Source of the DNA: an uncultured Peptococcaceae bacterium
GTDB taxonomy: Bacteria; Bacillota; Desulfotomaculia; Desulfotomaculales; Desulfallaceae
Assembly: GCA_913064925.1 (NCBI GenBank)
Contig: CAJYBN010000144.1
Span: forward strand, 1 to 7,211
Length of the DNA stretch: 7,211 bases
Direction of reading: 5' to 3'
Part shown: positions 1 through 5,375 of the stretch, piece after piece
How positions within the stretch are numbered: position 1 is the stretch's first letter
Layout: each line of letters begins with the position of its first letter
Translations under genes and position numbers: made by a program
Notes under the pieces: model-generated
The model's database searches: none
The model's input: the letters and a program-made list of their open reading frames with translations, nothing else
What the model was told of the DNA's origin: nothing

Positions 1-1
1 C

Positions 2-292
2 ATCGCCTACGGGGCTGGCATCATCATTGAGGAAGCCCGTAGCGGGCGCTTAAACTGGCGCGATCTCTTTTTAATAAATATTTTTCTTTCCGTTTGCCAC
101 GCCGTTGTGGAGGACACCGCCTTATTTATGGCCGTGGGGGCCAACGGCCCGGTAATACTGCTGGGACGTTTCATTGCGGCCGTCATCATTACATTTTTCA
201 TCAGCCGTTCCGCCTGGCTGGAAAGGGAAAATAACAAGAGGGGTGGGCCAGAACTTGCCCGCCCGGTGCGGGGCCACGCGGGCAAGTGCTAA
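2..292 (+). CDS. Nucleoside-recognition (Gate) domain membrane protein, C-terminal part only
   Basis: The gene enters from the left edge, so its start is not visible; 96 codons remain, reading from ATC at base 2 to TAA at 290-292. The translation opens with IAYGAGIIIEEARSG and contains a CHAVVEDTALFMAVGAN stretch. A short cytoplasmic link, one hydrophobic segment (about residues 23-45 of the visible part) and a second hydrophobic segment (about 49-71) are followed by a basic Gly/Arg tail. The His-x-x-x-Glu-Asp-Thr pattern between the two membrane segments is typical of nucleoside-recognition (Gate) family membrane proteins, a family loosely tied to nucleoside or small-molecule transport. The substrate is not known. 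The last 13 codons contain a perfect 10-bp inverted repeat. The stop lies 15 bases from the end of the convergent acyl-CoA synthetase gene. The family call is by motif recognition only. Confidence 0.75.
   Translation: MAYGAGIIIEEARSGRLNWRDLFLINIFLSVCHAVVEDTALFMAVGANGPVILLGRFIAAVIITFFISRSAWLERENNKRGGPELARPVRGHAGKC
253..287. repeat. Perfect 10-bp inverted repeat at a convergent gene end
   Basis: Bases 253-262 (ACTTGCCCGC) are the exact reverse complement of 278-287, with a 15-base loop. The hairpin lies inside the last codons of the Gate-domain gene and just beyond the 3' end of the acyl-CoA synthetase gene. Neither strand has a T-run after the stem, so it is not a standard intrinsic terminator. 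It could stabilise 3' ends or cause RNA polymerase to pause, but that is inference. Confidence 0.5.
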
Positions 293-307
293 CGGCCAGA
301 AGAAAAG

Positions 308-2434
308 CTACGCGGAAAAGGCGGGTATGATCCTGGCATCTAAGGCCACGCAACCGTTGGGCTGCACCAGCAGTGGGTTGATGTCCACCTCGGCGATTTC
401 CGGGTGATCATAAAGCAGGGCGCCCAGCCTGACCAGGCAGTCTACCAGGGCGTCAATATTGCCGGGCTCCCTACCGCGTGCCCCGGCCAGGACTTGATAG
501 GACTTTGTCTCCTCGATCATTTCTCGGGCTTCCCGGTGTGTTACGGGAGCCACCCGAAAAGCCACGTCACGTATAATTTCAGTGAAAATTCCCCCCAGGC
601 CGTAGACAAGTACGGGCCCAAACTGGGGGTCTTTTTTACCTCCCAGGATGACTTCGATTCCCCCGGGCACCTGGGACTGGACGAGCACGCCCCGGATACG
701 GGCGCCGGGCACATGCTGCCGGGCGTTTCCCATGATTTCCCGGAAGGCGCCCGCCGCCATGTCACCGTCATAAATATTTAATTTGACGCCGCCGGCATCG
801 GATTTATGCGTTATGTCGGGCGAGGCTATTTTCATGACTACAGGAAAACCTATTTCCTCAGCCAGGCGCCGGGCTTCTTCAGCCGTTCCGGCCAAACCCC
901 GCTGGGCTGCCGGTATACCGTACGCTTCCAATATATCCAAAGCCTCTTCGTTCAAGGCGGTCAGCCCGGCACGCCGCCCGGCATCCAGCACGAAAGCCGC
1001 TTTGGCCCGGTCGATGCCTTGCGGCGGGTGGAAGGGGGTGTACTCTCGATCCCGAATAATATTATGGTACCTGTACAACTGGGCCAGGCAAAATGCGGCG
1101 TTTTCCGGCGAATCGTATGCAACAACCGCTTCTCTCCGGCGGAATTGCTCGGCATACTGCCGTTTATGGGGACCGAATATCCAAGCGGCAGTGGGCTTGT
1201 GCGGGTAGCGCCGGGCAATGTCTGTGACCGTATCGATTATGTTGAGCGGGTCATCCCGCTGGGGCGCTAAGTAAGCGGGGGAGATGCACAGCACCGCGTC
1301 CACTCCATGGTCGCTAAGCATTTTTTCCAGCACCATGGATAACACGTCCCGGTACCCCCTGGCCATGCCGGCTGGCCAAATATCCGCCGGGTTGCTCACT
1401 TTCATCCAAACGGGGAAAACGCCGGCCAGGGCTTTTTCCGTTGCCGGCGACAGCTTGGCTATTTCCAGGCCGTGTTTGCTGCAGGCATCCACGGCCATGA
1501 CGCCGGCGCCGCCGCTGATAGTGATGCAGCCGATGCGCTTGCCCCGCATTTCCCGGTAAGTAATAAAGGTTTGGTTCAGTTCGGCCAGCAGAGCGGCATT
1601 TTCCACCCTGATGATGCCGCTTTGGGCTAAAGCGGCGGAAAATACGGCATCTTCGCCTGCCAGGGAGCCGCTGTGCGAGCTGGCCGCGCGGGCGCCAGCC
1701 TCGCTGCTGCCGGTCTTTACGGCTAGCACGGGTTTGTGGGGCGTGACCTGCCGGGCGGTTTCCATGAAGAGGCGGCCGTCGCGCAATCCCTCTATGTGCA
1801 AGTTGATTACCTTGATGCGCGGGTCCTGGCCCATGTAAGCCAGGCACTCGGCAAAGCCGATGTCGGAAGTGTTGCCGATATCTATGCCAATACCCATACC
1901 ACCACAGAAATCCTCTGATGCAGCCAAAAATATACCCGACTGGCAAATTATTCCCAAGGGGCTGGTGCTGGTGGTAAATGACAAAAAGGCCGTGTTAAAG
2001 CTCTGAAAATTATTCACTACGCCTAAGGTATTGGGACCGACAATACTGGTGCCTGTGCCGCGTACCGCTTCCAGTATTTCGCGGTGCATGAGCACGCCGG
2101 CTTCGTCGCCGGCATCGGAGAAACCCTGGGTAATGATAATTATAGCCTTGATGCCCTTGGCTACGCATTGCTTGACCACGGCGGGCACGGCGGTGCGCGG
2201 AGTGGTGATTATTACCAGATCCACGGGATCGTTTATCTCTTCCACCGTGCGATAAACCGGCAGGCCCATAATGCTGCCCCCCTTGGGGTTTACCGGGTAG
2301 ATACGTCCCTTAAACCCGGTGCGCAGCATTTGTTCCAAGACATTGAAGGTGCCCGGCCCGGTGCGTGAGGAAACGCCCACTAGGGCCACGGATTGCGGGT
2401 TGGTAAAAAATTTTAGGTGCTGCTGGCTTGTCAT
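308..2434 (-). CDS. NDP-forming acyl-CoA synthetase (acetate-CoA ligase, ADP-forming type), single-chain alpha-beta fusion
   Basis: This 708-residue cytoplasmic enzyme belongs to the acyl-CoA synthetase (NDP-forming) superfamily, which reversibly converts acyl-CoA + ADP + Pi to acid + CoA + ATP. Domains in order (numbering from the chosen start): a CoA-binding Rossmann domain (about 5-130, with VALVGVSSR and VGPNTLGV); two succinyl-CoA-ligase-like domains (about 145-450); and an ATP-grasp domain (about 485-705). The SHSGSLAG motif carries the expected phosphohistidine at residue 254, the position known in characterised ACD alpha subunits. ITHKSDAGGV (His543) fits the second, swinging-loop histidine of the beta part. 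HIEG gives the conserved Glu215, and EVDINPLLV near the C-terminus is typical of the ATP-grasp end. No GNAT acetyltransferase domain is fused. The start is ATG at 2434 because an upstream in-frame ATG at 2446 overlaps the ribosome binding site. The acyl substrate cannot be read from sequence. In fermenters such enzymes recover ATP from acyl-CoA; in syntrophs they may activate acids. Confidence 0.9.
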   Translation of the reverse strand: MTSQQHLKFFTNPQSVALVGVSSRTGPGTFNVLEQMLRTGFKGRIYPVNPKGGSIMGLPVYRTVEEINDPVDLVIITTPRTAVPAVVKQCVAKGIKAIIIITQGFSDAGDEAGVLMHREILEAVRGTGTSIVGPNTLGVVNNFQSFNTAFLSFTTSTSPLGIICQSGIFLAASEDFCGGMGIGIDIGNTSDIGFAECLAYMGQDPRIKVINLHIEGLRDGRLFMETARQVTPHKPVLAVKTGSSEAGARAASSHSGSLAGEDAVFSAALAQSGIIRVENAALLAELNQTFITYREMRGKRIGCITISGGAGVMAVDACSKHGLEIAKLSPATEKALAGVFPVWMKVSNPADIWPAGMARGYRDVLSMVLEKMLSDHGVDAVLCISPAYLAPQRDDPLNIIDTVTDIARRYPHKPTAAWIFGPHKRQYAEQFRRREAVVAYDSPENAAFCLAQLYRYHNIIRDREYTPFHPPQGIDRAKAAFVLDAGRRAGLTALNEEALDILEAYGIPAAQRGLAGTAEEARRLAEEIGFPVVMKIASPDITHKSDAGGVKLNIYDGDMAAGAFREIMGNARQHVPGARIRGVLVQSQVPGGIEVILGGKKDPQFGPVLVYGLGGIFTEIIRDVAFRVAPVTHREAREMIEETKSYQVLAGARGREPGNIDALVDCLVRLGALLYDHPEIAEVDINPLLVQPNGCVALDARIIPAFSA

Positions 2435-2438
2435 TTTT

Positions 2439-2444
2439 ACCTCC
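2439..2444 (-). promoter_or_regulatory. Ribosome binding site deciding the acyl-CoA synthetase start
   Basis: On the minus strand the sequence reads ATGGAGGTAAAAATG. The GGAGGT lies four bases before the second ATG (2434) and overlaps the first ATG (2446). Using the first ATG would place this Shine-Dalgarno sequence inside the coding region, so the protein most likely begins MTSQQHLKFF rather than MEVKMTSQQ. Confidence 0.75.
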
Positions 2445-2475
2445 ATTTGTTGTAAGATTAACTGGAATTGTCATT

Positions 2476-2503
2476 ATTTTAACATCTTTAAGTTCCGGGT
2501 TAA
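2476..2503 (-). promoter_or_regulatory. Possible promoter for the acyl-CoA synthetase gene
   Basis: On the minus strand a TTAACC (2503-2498) and a TAAAAT (2481-2476) are 16 bases apart. This fits a sigma-A promoter with a good -10 and a weak -35, and leaves a leader of roughly 35 bases before the start codon. The -35 overlaps an imperfect palindrome at 2495-2518 with CCGG at both ends. The region is AT-rich, so chance matches are likely and the call is tentative. Confidence 0.3.
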
Positions 2504-2536
2504 AAGATTTTTTACCGGTTTGGCTTGTCCTTGTCT

Positions 2537-2566
2537 TGCCAAAAGCTTCGTTGGGTGCTATATTAT
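2537..2566 (+). promoter_or_regulatory. Promoter of the T-box leader and aroF-pheA operon
   Basis: TTGCCA (2537-2542) is followed after 16 bases by TATATT (2559-2564). A TG dinucleotide at 2556-2557 forms an extended -10. Both hexamers match the sigma-A consensus at five of six positions. An alternative -10, TATTAT at 2561-2566 with an 18-base spacer, overlaps it. Transcription should begin near 2571-2573, shortly before the 5' strand of Stem I. Confidence 0.65.
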
Positions 2567-2580
2567 TTTTAAGATAAATA

Positions 2581-2713
2581 CTGTGAAATTCCATGAAGGG
2601 GAAAAGTAGGTTGGAAACAGGCCCTTCAGGGAGGGGACGTCGCTGACTGGGAGCGTTCCCGGGCTATGACCATCTGAAGTTCTCCCCGGAGAAGCCGGCT
2701 GAAACCATCACAG
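2581..2713 (+). promoter_or_regulatory. T-box Stem I with UUC (Phe) specifier
   Basis: The base pairs CTGTGA (2581-2586) with TCACAG (2708-2713). A lower helix pairs GGGG (2598-2601) with CCCC (2684-2687). The specifier loop has the conserved AGTA (2605-2608) on its 5' side, and GAAG followed by TTC (2680-2682) and one T on its 3' side. Above it, GGTT (2609-2612) pairs with GACC (2668-2671) and GCCC (2621-2624) with GGGC (2661-2664). An AGGGAG bulge resembles the conserved AG bulge. The tip is GGGGA (2633-2637) with TTCCC (2656-2660), plus CGCT (2641-2644) with AGCG (2652-2655). TTC sits one base before the lower helix, where specifiers normally lie. The following base is T rather than the usual purine, so the Phe call rests on position plus the pheA context. 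Confidence 0.8.
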
Positions 2714-2727
2714 GCAAGTAGGCTGGG

Positions 2728-2754
2728 ACGTATTCTTCCCACGTTACAGGGAAG
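2728..2754 (+). promoter_or_regulatory. T-box Stem IIA/B pseudoknot
   Basis: ACGT (2728-2731) pairs with ACGT (2741-2744), enclosing a loop whose CTTCCC (2735-2740) pairs with the downstream GGGAAG (2749-2754). This is an H-type pseudoknot, and the CGTTACAG at 2742-2749 matches the conserved motif found here in T-box RNAs. Only about 14 bases separate it from Stem I, so there is no room for a classical Stem II. Confidence 0.7.
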
Positions 2755-2756
2755 GG

Positions 2757-2869
2757 GGTATCGGAATATATTCCCGTACCTCGGCTGAGCGGGCCTGTTT
2801 TAAACGGGTCAACTTGGGTGGTAACGCGGTGGCGCAAGCCTCTCGTCCCTTGGATGAGAGGCTTTAATT
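2757..2869 (+). promoter_or_regulatory. T-box module A: hairpin, stem III, antiterminator and terminator
   Basis: A hairpin at 2757-2780 (GGTATCGGAA, loop TATA, TTCCCGTACC; one mismatch) is followed by a small stem III (CCTGTT with AACGGG, about 2794-2808) and the T-box GGGTGGTAACGCGG at 2816-2829. The bulge reads TGGTAAC, one base away from the usual TGGNACC. The terminator form pairs AAGCCTCTC (2836-2844) with GAGAGGCTT (2856-2864). GTCCC at 2845-2849 lies in the terminator loop and would pair with the T-box GGG in the antiterminator form. Confidence 0.88.
2836..2869 (+). terminator. T-box terminator 1
   Basis: A perfect 9-bp stem (2836-2844 with 2856-2864) and an 11-base loop are followed by TTTAATTGTT. 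The T-run is broken, so this terminator may be weaker than terminator 2. It competes with the module A antiterminator. Confidence 0.75.
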
Positions 2870-2877
2870 GTTGCAGC

Positions 2878-2997
2878 GGTGTGAGGAATATGTTCCCGTA
2901 CCTTGCTTGAGTGGGTCCGCATGGCGGATCAAACAGGGTGGTACCGCGGAAGCAGCCCGTCGCTTTCGTCCCTGCAGGGACGTGGCGGCGGGCTTTT
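2878..2997 (+). promoter_or_regulatory. T-box module B: duplicated hairpin, stem III, antiterminator and terminator without its own Stem I
   Basis: Starting only nine bases after terminator 1, this module repeats module A. A hairpin at 2878-2902 has the same GGAA/TTCC core and the same CCCGTACC 3' strand. A stem III (GGTCCGC with GCGGATC, 2914-2930) and the exact consensus AGGGTGGTACCGCGG (2935-2949) follow. Over the first 31 aligned bases (2763-2793 versus 2885-2915) I count 26 identities, so the two are duplicates. There is no space for a second Stem I or pseudoknot. The bulge TGGTACC matches consensus better than module A. An open reading frame runs through it into aroF but has no ribosome binding site and is incidental. 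Confidence 0.88.
2954..2997 (+). terminator. T-box terminator 2
   Basis: AGCCCGTCGC (2954-2963) pairs over 10 positions (one G-T) with GCGGCGGGCT (2985-2994). Above an internal loop, GTCCC pairs with GGGAC around a TGCA tetraloop. A TTTT run (2994-2997) and then ACTTTG follow. The CGTCCCT strand is shared with the module B antiterminator, as expected for a T-box switch. It ends 35 bases before the aroF start. Confidence 0.85.
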
Positions 2998-3032
2998 ACT
3001 TTGATATTTCTTGGACAGGGAGGGGTTTTACG

Positions 3033-4046
3033 ATGGTGGTAGTTATGAAGTTAAATTCCAGTGCGGAGGAAATCACCAGGGTGAACGGCCGGCTGCAGGC
3101 CAGCGGGTTTCAAACGCACATGATTAGGGGAGTGAAGCGCATCGTGATCGGGGCGGTGGGCGACAAGCAGTCCATCAACATCTCCAGTCTGGAAGCCATG
3201 CCGGGCGTGGAGAAAGTGCTGCGCATCATGAAACCTTATAAGCTGGTAAGCCGGGAGTCCAAGGAGGAGAACACTGTGGTGCGGGTTGGCGGGGTGAACA
3301 TCGGCGGTACCGGGCTGGCTGTCATTGCCGGTCCGTGCGCGGTGGAAAGCGAGGAGCAACTCATCAATGCAGCCCAAGCGGTGCGAAGGGCCGGCGCGAA
3401 TATACTGCGCGGGGGCACTTACAAGCCGAGAACATCTCCGTACAGCTTCCAGGGTCTGGAGGAAGAAGGATTGCGCCTGTTAGCGGAAGCGGGCGCGGCT
3501 ACCGGCCTGGCTACCATCACCGAGGTGGTGGATGAAGACAGCCTGGCCAGGGCTTGCCATTACGTGGATATGCTGCAGATTGGCGCCAGGAACATGCAGA
3601 ATTTCCGCTTGCTGCGGCTGGCAGGCAGGTCCGGCAAGCCTGTGCTGCTAAAAAGGGGGATGTCGGCCACAGTGGAGGAATGGCTAATGGCAGCAGAATA
3701 TATCGTGTCCTCCGGCAACGAGAACGTTGTTCTTTGCGAGCGCGGTATCCGGACCTTTGAAAATAGTACAAGGAATACGCTGGATCTCAGCGCTGTGGCG
3801 CTGGCTAAAACATTGACGCACCTGCCGGTGATCGTGGATCCCAGCCATGCTACCGGCAGGCGGGAGCTAGTGGCTTCCATGTCCAGGGCGGGGGTAGCGG
3901 CAGGGGCCGATGGGCTTATCATCGAAGTTCATCCCGATCCGCCCGCGGCTCTGTGCGACGGGCAGCAGTCCCTAGATCCCGGGGAATTTGCGGCTCTGAT
4001 GAAGACCCTGCGCCCGGTGGCCCGGGCGGTCGGCCGGGAAATTTAA
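3033..4046 (+). CDS. aroF: 3-deoxy-7-phosphoheptulonate (DAHP) synthase, type I-beta with N-terminal regulatory domain
   Basis: The enzyme condenses phosphoenolpyruvate with erythrose 4-phosphate, the first step of aromatic amino acid synthesis, in the cytoplasm. It has 337 residues, close to the 338 of the Thermotoga maritima enzyme. Residues 1-70 form a ferredoxin-like domain of the kind that binds Tyr/Phe in that enzyme, and the TIM barrel spans about 92-330. Visible motifs are AGPCAVE, LRGGTYKPRTSPYSFQG, QIGARNMQN, KRGMSAT, ERGIRTFE and DPSHATG. The metal ligands Cys102, His272, Glu298 and Asp309 fall at the same numbers as in T. maritima. The start is ATG 3033, preceded by GGGAGGGG with good spacing; an in-frame open stretch back to 2868 lies in the T-box leader and is not coding. 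Its stop is 17 bases before pheA, so the two are co-transcribed. Control is by the Phe T-box and, by family, feedback through the N-terminal domain. Confidence 0.96.
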   Translation: MVVVMKLNSSAEEITRVNGRLQASGFQTHMIRGVKRIVIGAVGDKQSINISSLEAMPGVEKVLRIMKPYKLVSRESKEENTVVRVGGVNIGGTGLAVIAGPCAVESEEQLINAAQAVRRAGANILRGGTYKPRTSPYSFQGLEEEGLRLLAEAGAATGLATITEVVDEDSLARACHYVDMLQIGARNMQNFRLLRLAGRSGKPVLLKRGMSATVEEWLMAAEYIVSSGNENVVLCERGIRTFENSTRNTLDLSAVALAKTLTHLPVIVDPSHATGRRELVASMSRAGVAAGADGLIIEVHPDPPAALCDGQQSLDPGEFAALMKTLRPVARAVGREI

Positions 4047-4063
4047 CGGGGAGGGGGAACGGC

Positions 4064-5200
4064 ATGCAAAAGATTGGTTATCTTGGCCCGCCGGGCACGT
4101 TCTCGCACACCGCCGCCCTGCAGTACGCGGGTGCACACGGGTACCTACCGGTTTGCTGTTCTGACTTGGAAACCGTTTTTCGGGGTGTTGAAAACGGCAG
4201 CTTGGCGCACGGCATAGTACCGGTGGAAAACTCTACGGGCGGTTCTGTGGGAGAAGCTCTGGACCTGCTTTCCACCGCGGGCGGTATTTTCATTACCGGC
4301 GAGATGCTGCTGCAAGTACGGCAGCACCTCCTGGTGCGACCCGGAACCGCGGCGGGGGAAATAAGCAGGCTTTACTCCCACCCCCAGGCCTTGGCCCAGT
4401 GCCGGCGATTTATTAGGGAAAACTTAGCGGGGGTGCCCGTTTCGGAAACGGCAAGCACTGCGGCAGCAGCCCTGGCTGTGGCCGGTTCTCCCGCACCGCA
4501 GGCTGCGGTGGGCTCCAGCAGCGCTGCAGAAGCTTATGGCTTGGAAATACTGCATGCGGATATCCAAGACAGCGCCGACAACGTAACCAGGTTCCTGGTG
4601 CTGGGCAGGCATCAACCGTCGCTTCGCGGGCCGGCCAAAACTTCACTGGTTTTTGCCGTTGAGGACCGCCCCGGTGCTCTTTACCGCATATTGCGGGAAT
4701 TCGCCCTGCGCGGCATCAACTTGACGCGGATTGAGTCCCGGCCGGCCGGGGGCAAGCTGGGCGATTATATATTTTTTGTGGATTGCATGGGAGCCAGGGA
4801 CGACCCAGCGGTAGATAGCGCTATTGGGGCGGTGGAAAGATCCGCGCTGTGGTTGAAAGTGTTGGGTTCTTATCCCGCATGTTGGGAAGAAAGAGCAGAG
4901 GCCGGCGATCAGCGGACGGCAGCGGGTAGGCTCCAAAGCGTGCGTAAAAAAATCGACCTGGTAGACCACGAAATTGTGCACCTGCTGGCCTTGCGCCAGT
5001 CCCTCGTGGAGGAAGTGGCCAAGTGTAAAACCAGTATAGAGGAAATTGTTGACAGGCGCAGGGAAGAGGAAATAATGGCGCGGGTGAGGGCATTGGCCAC
5101 AGAGCATGACCTGGACTTGCGCGTGGTGCAGCAAATATTCGCATTAATTTTACAAGGATCGGTATGCAGGCAAAAAAAATTAGTAGCCAGTAAAGGGTAA
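4064..5200 (+). CDS. pheA: Trifunctional-architecture PheA: prephenate dehydratase, ACT domain, C-terminal chorismate mutase
   Basis: This 378-residue protein should convert chorismate to prephenate and prephenate to phenylpyruvate. Residues 1-182 are prephenate dehydratase, with YLGPPGTFSH, VPVENSTGGSV and the catalytic DNVTRF. Residues about 193-270 are an ACT domain with GALY and ESRP, the Phe-binding motifs. A polar linker leads to an AroQ-type chorismate mutase at about 289-372. By alignment with the E. coli mutase domain, all seven active-site residues are kept: Arg294, Arg311, Lys322, Asp330, Arg333, Glu334 and Gln370, with the expected spacing except one residue fewer before Asp330. 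The order dehydratase-ACT-mutase is the reverse of E. coli PheA. ATG 4064 follows GGGGAGGGGG. It is the second gene of the T-box operon and would be inhibited by Phe through the ACT domain (family knowledge). Confidence 0.95.
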   Translation: MQKIGYLGPPGTFSHTAALQYAGAHGYLPVCCSDLETVFRGVENGSLAHGIVPVENSTGGSVGEALDLLSTAGGIFITGEMLLQVRQHLLVRPGTAAGEISRLYSHPQALAQCRRFIRENLAGVPVSETASTAAAALAVAGSPAPQAAVGSSSAAEAYGLEILHADIQDSADNVTRFLVLGRHQPSLRGPAKTSLVFAVEDRPGALYRILREFALRGINLTRIESRPAGGKLGDYIFFVDCMGARDDPAVDSAIGAVERSALWLKVLGSYPACWEERAEAGDQRTAAGRLQSVRKKIDLVDHEIVHLLALRQSLVEEVAKCKTSIEEIVDRRREEEIMARVRALATEHDLDLRVVQQIFALILQGSVCRQKKLVASKG

Positions 5201-5214
5201 TCAACTGACGGGAG

Positions 5215-5278
5215 CGGCTGCACTTTACCCACATTAATCACCGGAAGGGCGAAGTTTGTGACCATTCGCAGCCGTTTT
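5215..5278 (+). terminator. Putative terminator or structured RNA after pheA
   Basis: CGGCTGC (5215-5221) is the exact reverse complement of GCAGCCG (5268-5274), which is followed directly by TTTTATT. Just inside, ACTTTACCC (5222-5230) pairs with GGGCGAAGT (5247-5255) except for one A-C mismatch and one G-T pair. The result is a long stem with a 12-base bulge on the 3' side and a 16-base loop. The T-run fits termination of the aroF-pheA transcript, but the bulge and large size are unusual for a simple terminator. Confidence 0.5.
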
Positions 5279-5279
5279 A

Positions 5280-5308
5280 TTGACTCCCTGACGGGATAGT
5301 GCAATGAT
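5280..5308 (+). promoter_or_regulatory. Possible promoter for the sensor kinase-like gene
   Basis: TTGACT (5280-5285) is followed after 17 bases by AATGAT (5303-5308), with TG at 5300-5301 as an extended -10. The -35 matches consensus at five positions and the -10 at four. Transcription would begin near 5315 and leave a leader of about 60 bases. It overlaps the end of the putative terminator's T-run. A second pair, TTGCAA (5339) and TATAAG (5362), has good spacing but would start transcription at the start codon. Confidence 0.35.
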
Positions 5309-5375
5309 GTACTTGAAAACGGGCTACAGCGTCACATGTTGCAAAGGGACCAATAATTGATTATAAGGGTGATAA

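Larger units (their letters stand above)
2571..3000 (+). promoter_or_regulatory. T-box leader (tRNA-Phe-responsive), one Stem I with two antiterminator-terminator modules
   Basis: T-box leaders bind a specific tRNA: the anticodon pairs with a specifier codon in Stem I, and an uncharged acceptor end pairs with the UGGN bulge of an antiterminator, preventing termination. All core parts are visible here. Stem I covers about 2581-2713, a IIA/B pseudoknot 2728-2754, then module A (2757-2869) and module B (2878-2997). Both modules carry a T-box sequence (2816-2829 and 2935-2949) and a GTCCC that pairs with its GGG. Both bulges read TGGT, matching a tRNA with discriminator base A, as expected for tRNA-Phe. 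Stem I and the pseudoknot occur only once. The leader ends just before aroF, so uncharged tRNA-Phe should raise expression of aroF and pheA. The T-box identity is very secure; how the second module works is inference. Confidence 0.93.

Noticed and set aside
1314..1946. Long minus-strand open frame (about 210 codons) inside the acyl-CoA synthetase gene.
   Set aside because: It is an alternative-frame shadow with Arg/His/Gly-rich low-complexity translation and no recognisable domain; the overlapping gene has full family motifs.
2435..2446. ATG at 2446 as the start of the acyl-CoA synthetase.
   Set aside because: It overlaps the GGAGGT that is correctly spaced for the ATG at 2434.
2868..3032. 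In-frame extension of the aroF open reading frame upstream to ATG or TTG codons near 2868.
   Set aside because: The stretch is exactly the second T-box module and its terminator, it lacks a ribosome binding site, and the 337-residue protein from ATG 3033 already matches the family length and metal-ligand numbering.
3953..4063. Extension of pheA upstream into aroF from ATG-like or alternative codons at 3953.
   Set aside because: The extension overlaps the aroF 3' end in another frame, and ATG 4064 has a strong ribosome binding site followed at once by the conserved dehydratase N-terminus.
4643..5134. Minus-strand open frame of 163 codons opposite pheA.
   Set aside because: It lies antisense to well-conserved ACT and mutase codons, has no recognisable domain and no clear ribosome binding site.
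5339..5367. TTGCAA and TATAAG with a 17-base spacer as the kinase gene promoter.
   Set aside because: Transcription would start at the ATG itself and exclude the AGGGTGAT ribosome binding site; a leaderless message is possible but less likely than the upstream TTGACT/AATGAT pair.
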